Assembly (NCBI GenBank): GCA_937925515.1
Contig: CALALP010000033.1
Span: 1-14,779 of the forward strand
Origin: an uncultured Lachnoanaerobaculum sp.
GTDB lineage: Bacteria > Bacillota > Clostridia > Lachnospirales > Lachnospiraceae
Direction of reading: 5' to 3'
Length of the DNA: 14,779 nucleotides
The translations under genes and the position numbers were made by a program. Positions 14,075 to 14,779 of this stretch are shown here, in pieces; position 1 is the stretch's first letter, and the number at the start of each line of letters is the position of its first letter. The notes under the pieces were generated by a model. It had not been told where the DNA came from. It saw only the letters and a program-made list of their open reading frames with translations, and did not search any database.

Positions 14075-14473
14075 ATGTTAAAAGAGTTTAAAGAGTTTGC
14101 ATTAAAGGGAAATGTAGTTGATTTGGCAGTTGGTGTTATTATAGGTGGTGCATTTGGAAAGATAGTAACTTCACTTGTAAATGATATTATTATGCCAATT
14201 ATAGGAATTTTACTTAATGGAGTAAACTTTACAGATTTAAAATATGTTATAAAGCCGGCAAGTGGCGATATTCCTGAGTCTGCAATCTTATATGGTTCAT
14301 TTATACAAAATATAGTTGATTTCTTGATTATAGCATTTTGTATATTCCTTATGGTAAAGGCTATGAATTCACTTAAGAAGAAAGAGGAGAAAAAGGAAGA
14401 AAAGCCGGCAGAACCTACTGAAGATGTGGTTCTTCTCACAGAAATAAGAGATTTACTTAAAAAGAAAAACTAA
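14075..14473 (+). CDS. mscL: Large-conductance mechanosensitive channel
   Basis: MscL opens under membrane tension to release solutes during hypo-osmotic shock. The 132-residue protein has the amphipathic N-terminus MLKEFKEFALKGNVVDLAVG, the glycine-rich pore helix TM1 (about 15-43, AVGVIIGGAFGKIV), a short external loop, TM2 (about 72-98) and a charged cytoplasmic helix with KKKEEKKEEK followed by the conserved ending LLTEIRDLLKKK. Length is usual for the family. GGAGAGG lies just before the ATG, and a clear promoter stands 50 bp upstream, so it is a separate single-gene unit. The inserted IS-type end begins 67 bp downstream and its hairpin probably serves as the terminator. Confidence 0.96.
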   Translation: MLKEFKEFALKGNVVDLAVGVIIGGAFGKIVTSLVNDIIMPIIGILLNGVNFTDLKYVIKPASGDIPESAILYGSFIQNIVDFLIIAFCIFLMVKAMNSLKKKEEKKEEKPAEPTEDVVLLTEIRDLLKKKN

Positions 14474-14539
14474 TAGATTTATAACTGTTTAATAAAAGCT
14501 ATGAAAAAGAGTTTTTAAACTATATTGTTATTTTTGTTT

Positions 14540-14594
14540 GGGGCTGTTGCAAAAGTAGATGAAAATCTACTATAGCAATAGTTCCTCTTTTTTT
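14540..14594 (+). terminator. Intrinsic terminator at IS end
   Basis: GGGGCTGTTGC (14540-14550) pairs fully with GCAATAGTTCC (14575-14585) when G-U pairs are allowed. An inner perfect stem GTAGAT/ATCTAC has a GAAA loop, and seven T residues follow (14588-14594). The pairing works only in plus-strand RNA. It would stop transcripts entering from mscL and so also limit outside-driven expression of the transposase. Confidence 0.65.
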
Positions 14595-14635
14595 ATACAA
14601 AATTAAAAAACGGACTCCGAAGAATCCGTCCCTTG

Positions 14636-14644
14636 TGGTATAAT
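14636..14644 (+). promoter_or_regulatory. Extended -10 promoter of transposase
   Basis: TGG-TATAAT (14636-14644) is a consensus extended -10 element. It ends only 6 bp before the ATG at 14651, so the predicted start of transcription is at or next to the start codon and the message would be leaderless. No ribosome binding site precedes the ATG, which agrees with this. The small hairpin at 14610-14629 covers the -35 area. Confidence 0.5.
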
Positions 14645-14650
14645 AGATTT

Positions 14651-14779
14651 ATGAATAATAAAATAAAATACCAAAAGGATTATACCAAATTTGGTGAATA
14701 TTATCAATTAGTTTTACCATTAAATTTTGAGAAAGTTATACCGGAAGATGATTCTGTCAGACTGCTAAGCCACGAATTG
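14651..14779 (+). CDS. IS1182-family transposase, N-terminal fragment
   Basis: The first 43 codons of an open reading frame are present and continue past the window. The start reads MNNKIKYQKDYTKFGEYY, followed by QLVLPLNFEKVIPEDDSVRL, the typical opening of Firmicute IS1182-family DDE transposases (InsH/DUF772-type N-terminal domain). The catalytic DDE residues lie outside the window, so activity cannot be judged. There is no ribosome binding site, and the promoter's -10 element lies six bases before the ATG. The equivalent start in the fossil copy (about 3911) has mutated to ATA. Confidence 0.85.
   Translation, partial: MNNKIKYQKDYTKFGEYYQLVLPLNFEKVIPEDDSVRLLSHEL

Larger units (their letters stand above)
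14540..14779 (+). mobile_element. IS1182-like insertion sequence, left end
   Basis: The element begins with the tip GGGGCTGTTGCAAAA, whose exact inverse occurs at 35-49. It continues through a terminator-like hairpin (14540-14594), a second small hairpin with a CGAA loop (14610-14629) and a promoter to the start of the transposase gene. It runs off the right edge of the window. The same left end, decayed, lies at 3798-3990, so this IS type has inserted more than once in this genome. Confidence 0.8.

Noticed and set aside
14005..14439. 144-codon minus-strand frame over mscL
   Set aside because: mscL is certain by motifs, RBS and promoter; the antisense frame shows no recognisable domain or start signal.

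Overview
The window reads as ordinary chromosome of a low-GC, anaerobic Firmicute. Reasons: an AT-rich base composition, strong AGGAGG-type ribosome binding sites, tightly packed co-directional operons, LuxS, archaeal-type AsnA, a VanW/G5 protein and a stand-alone AIR-synthase C-terminal-domain protein. The gene mix resembles class Clostridia, most likely a relative of Lachnospiraceae; the family is inferred from gene content and the species cannot be named. I see no tRNA, rRNA or CRISPR array.

Layout. Positions 1-142 hold insertion-sequence-end-like and hairpin-forming repeat DNA. A DsbA-family thiol oxidoreductase gene (152-643) is the only convincing minus-strand gene. Facing away from it is trpS-luxS-rfbA (846-3339), probably one operon. 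A 771-bp gene-free stretch (3340-4110) carries a cluster of DnaA-box-like 9-mers (3514-3752) and a decayed left end of an IS1182-like element (3798 to about 3990). Next come a membrane-anchored SH3/GH18 cell-wall protein (4111-5823) and the close-packed run asnA, threonylcarbamoyl-AMP synthase, dCMP deaminase and nth (5922-9188). A promoter then precedes a 31-residue membrane peptide (9315-9410), the exported VanW/G5 protein (9439-10992) and the AIRS-C-like protein (10994-11521), which ends before a very strong hairpin. A second copy of the 93-bp repeat (11632-11724) lies just before the translationally coupled lrp-aminotransferase-trmL operon (11764-13894). mscL follows under its own clear promoter. 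The window ends inside the first 43 codons of an intact-looking IS1182-type transposase, whose IS end carries a terminator hairpin.

Functions. The genes are mostly housekeeping: translation fidelity (TrpRS, t6A37 synthesis, Cm34 methylation), nucleotide and amino-acid metabolism (dCMP deaminase, AsnA, Lrp plus aminotransferase), DNA repair (Nth), methyl-cycle/AI-2 (LuxS), and envelope and osmotic stress (GH18, VanW, MscL, RmlA). The non-coding parts are the most unusual: a DnaA-box cluster away from dnaA, and a 93-bp palindromic repeat family (two gap-free copies, 73 of 93 positions identical by eye) whose outer tip resembles the IS1182-type end also present here. Five genes have better starts than their longest reading frames suggest: trpS at 846, asnA at 5922, threonylcarbamoyl-AMP synthase at 6943, dCMP deaminase at 8045 and the AIRS-C protein at 10994.
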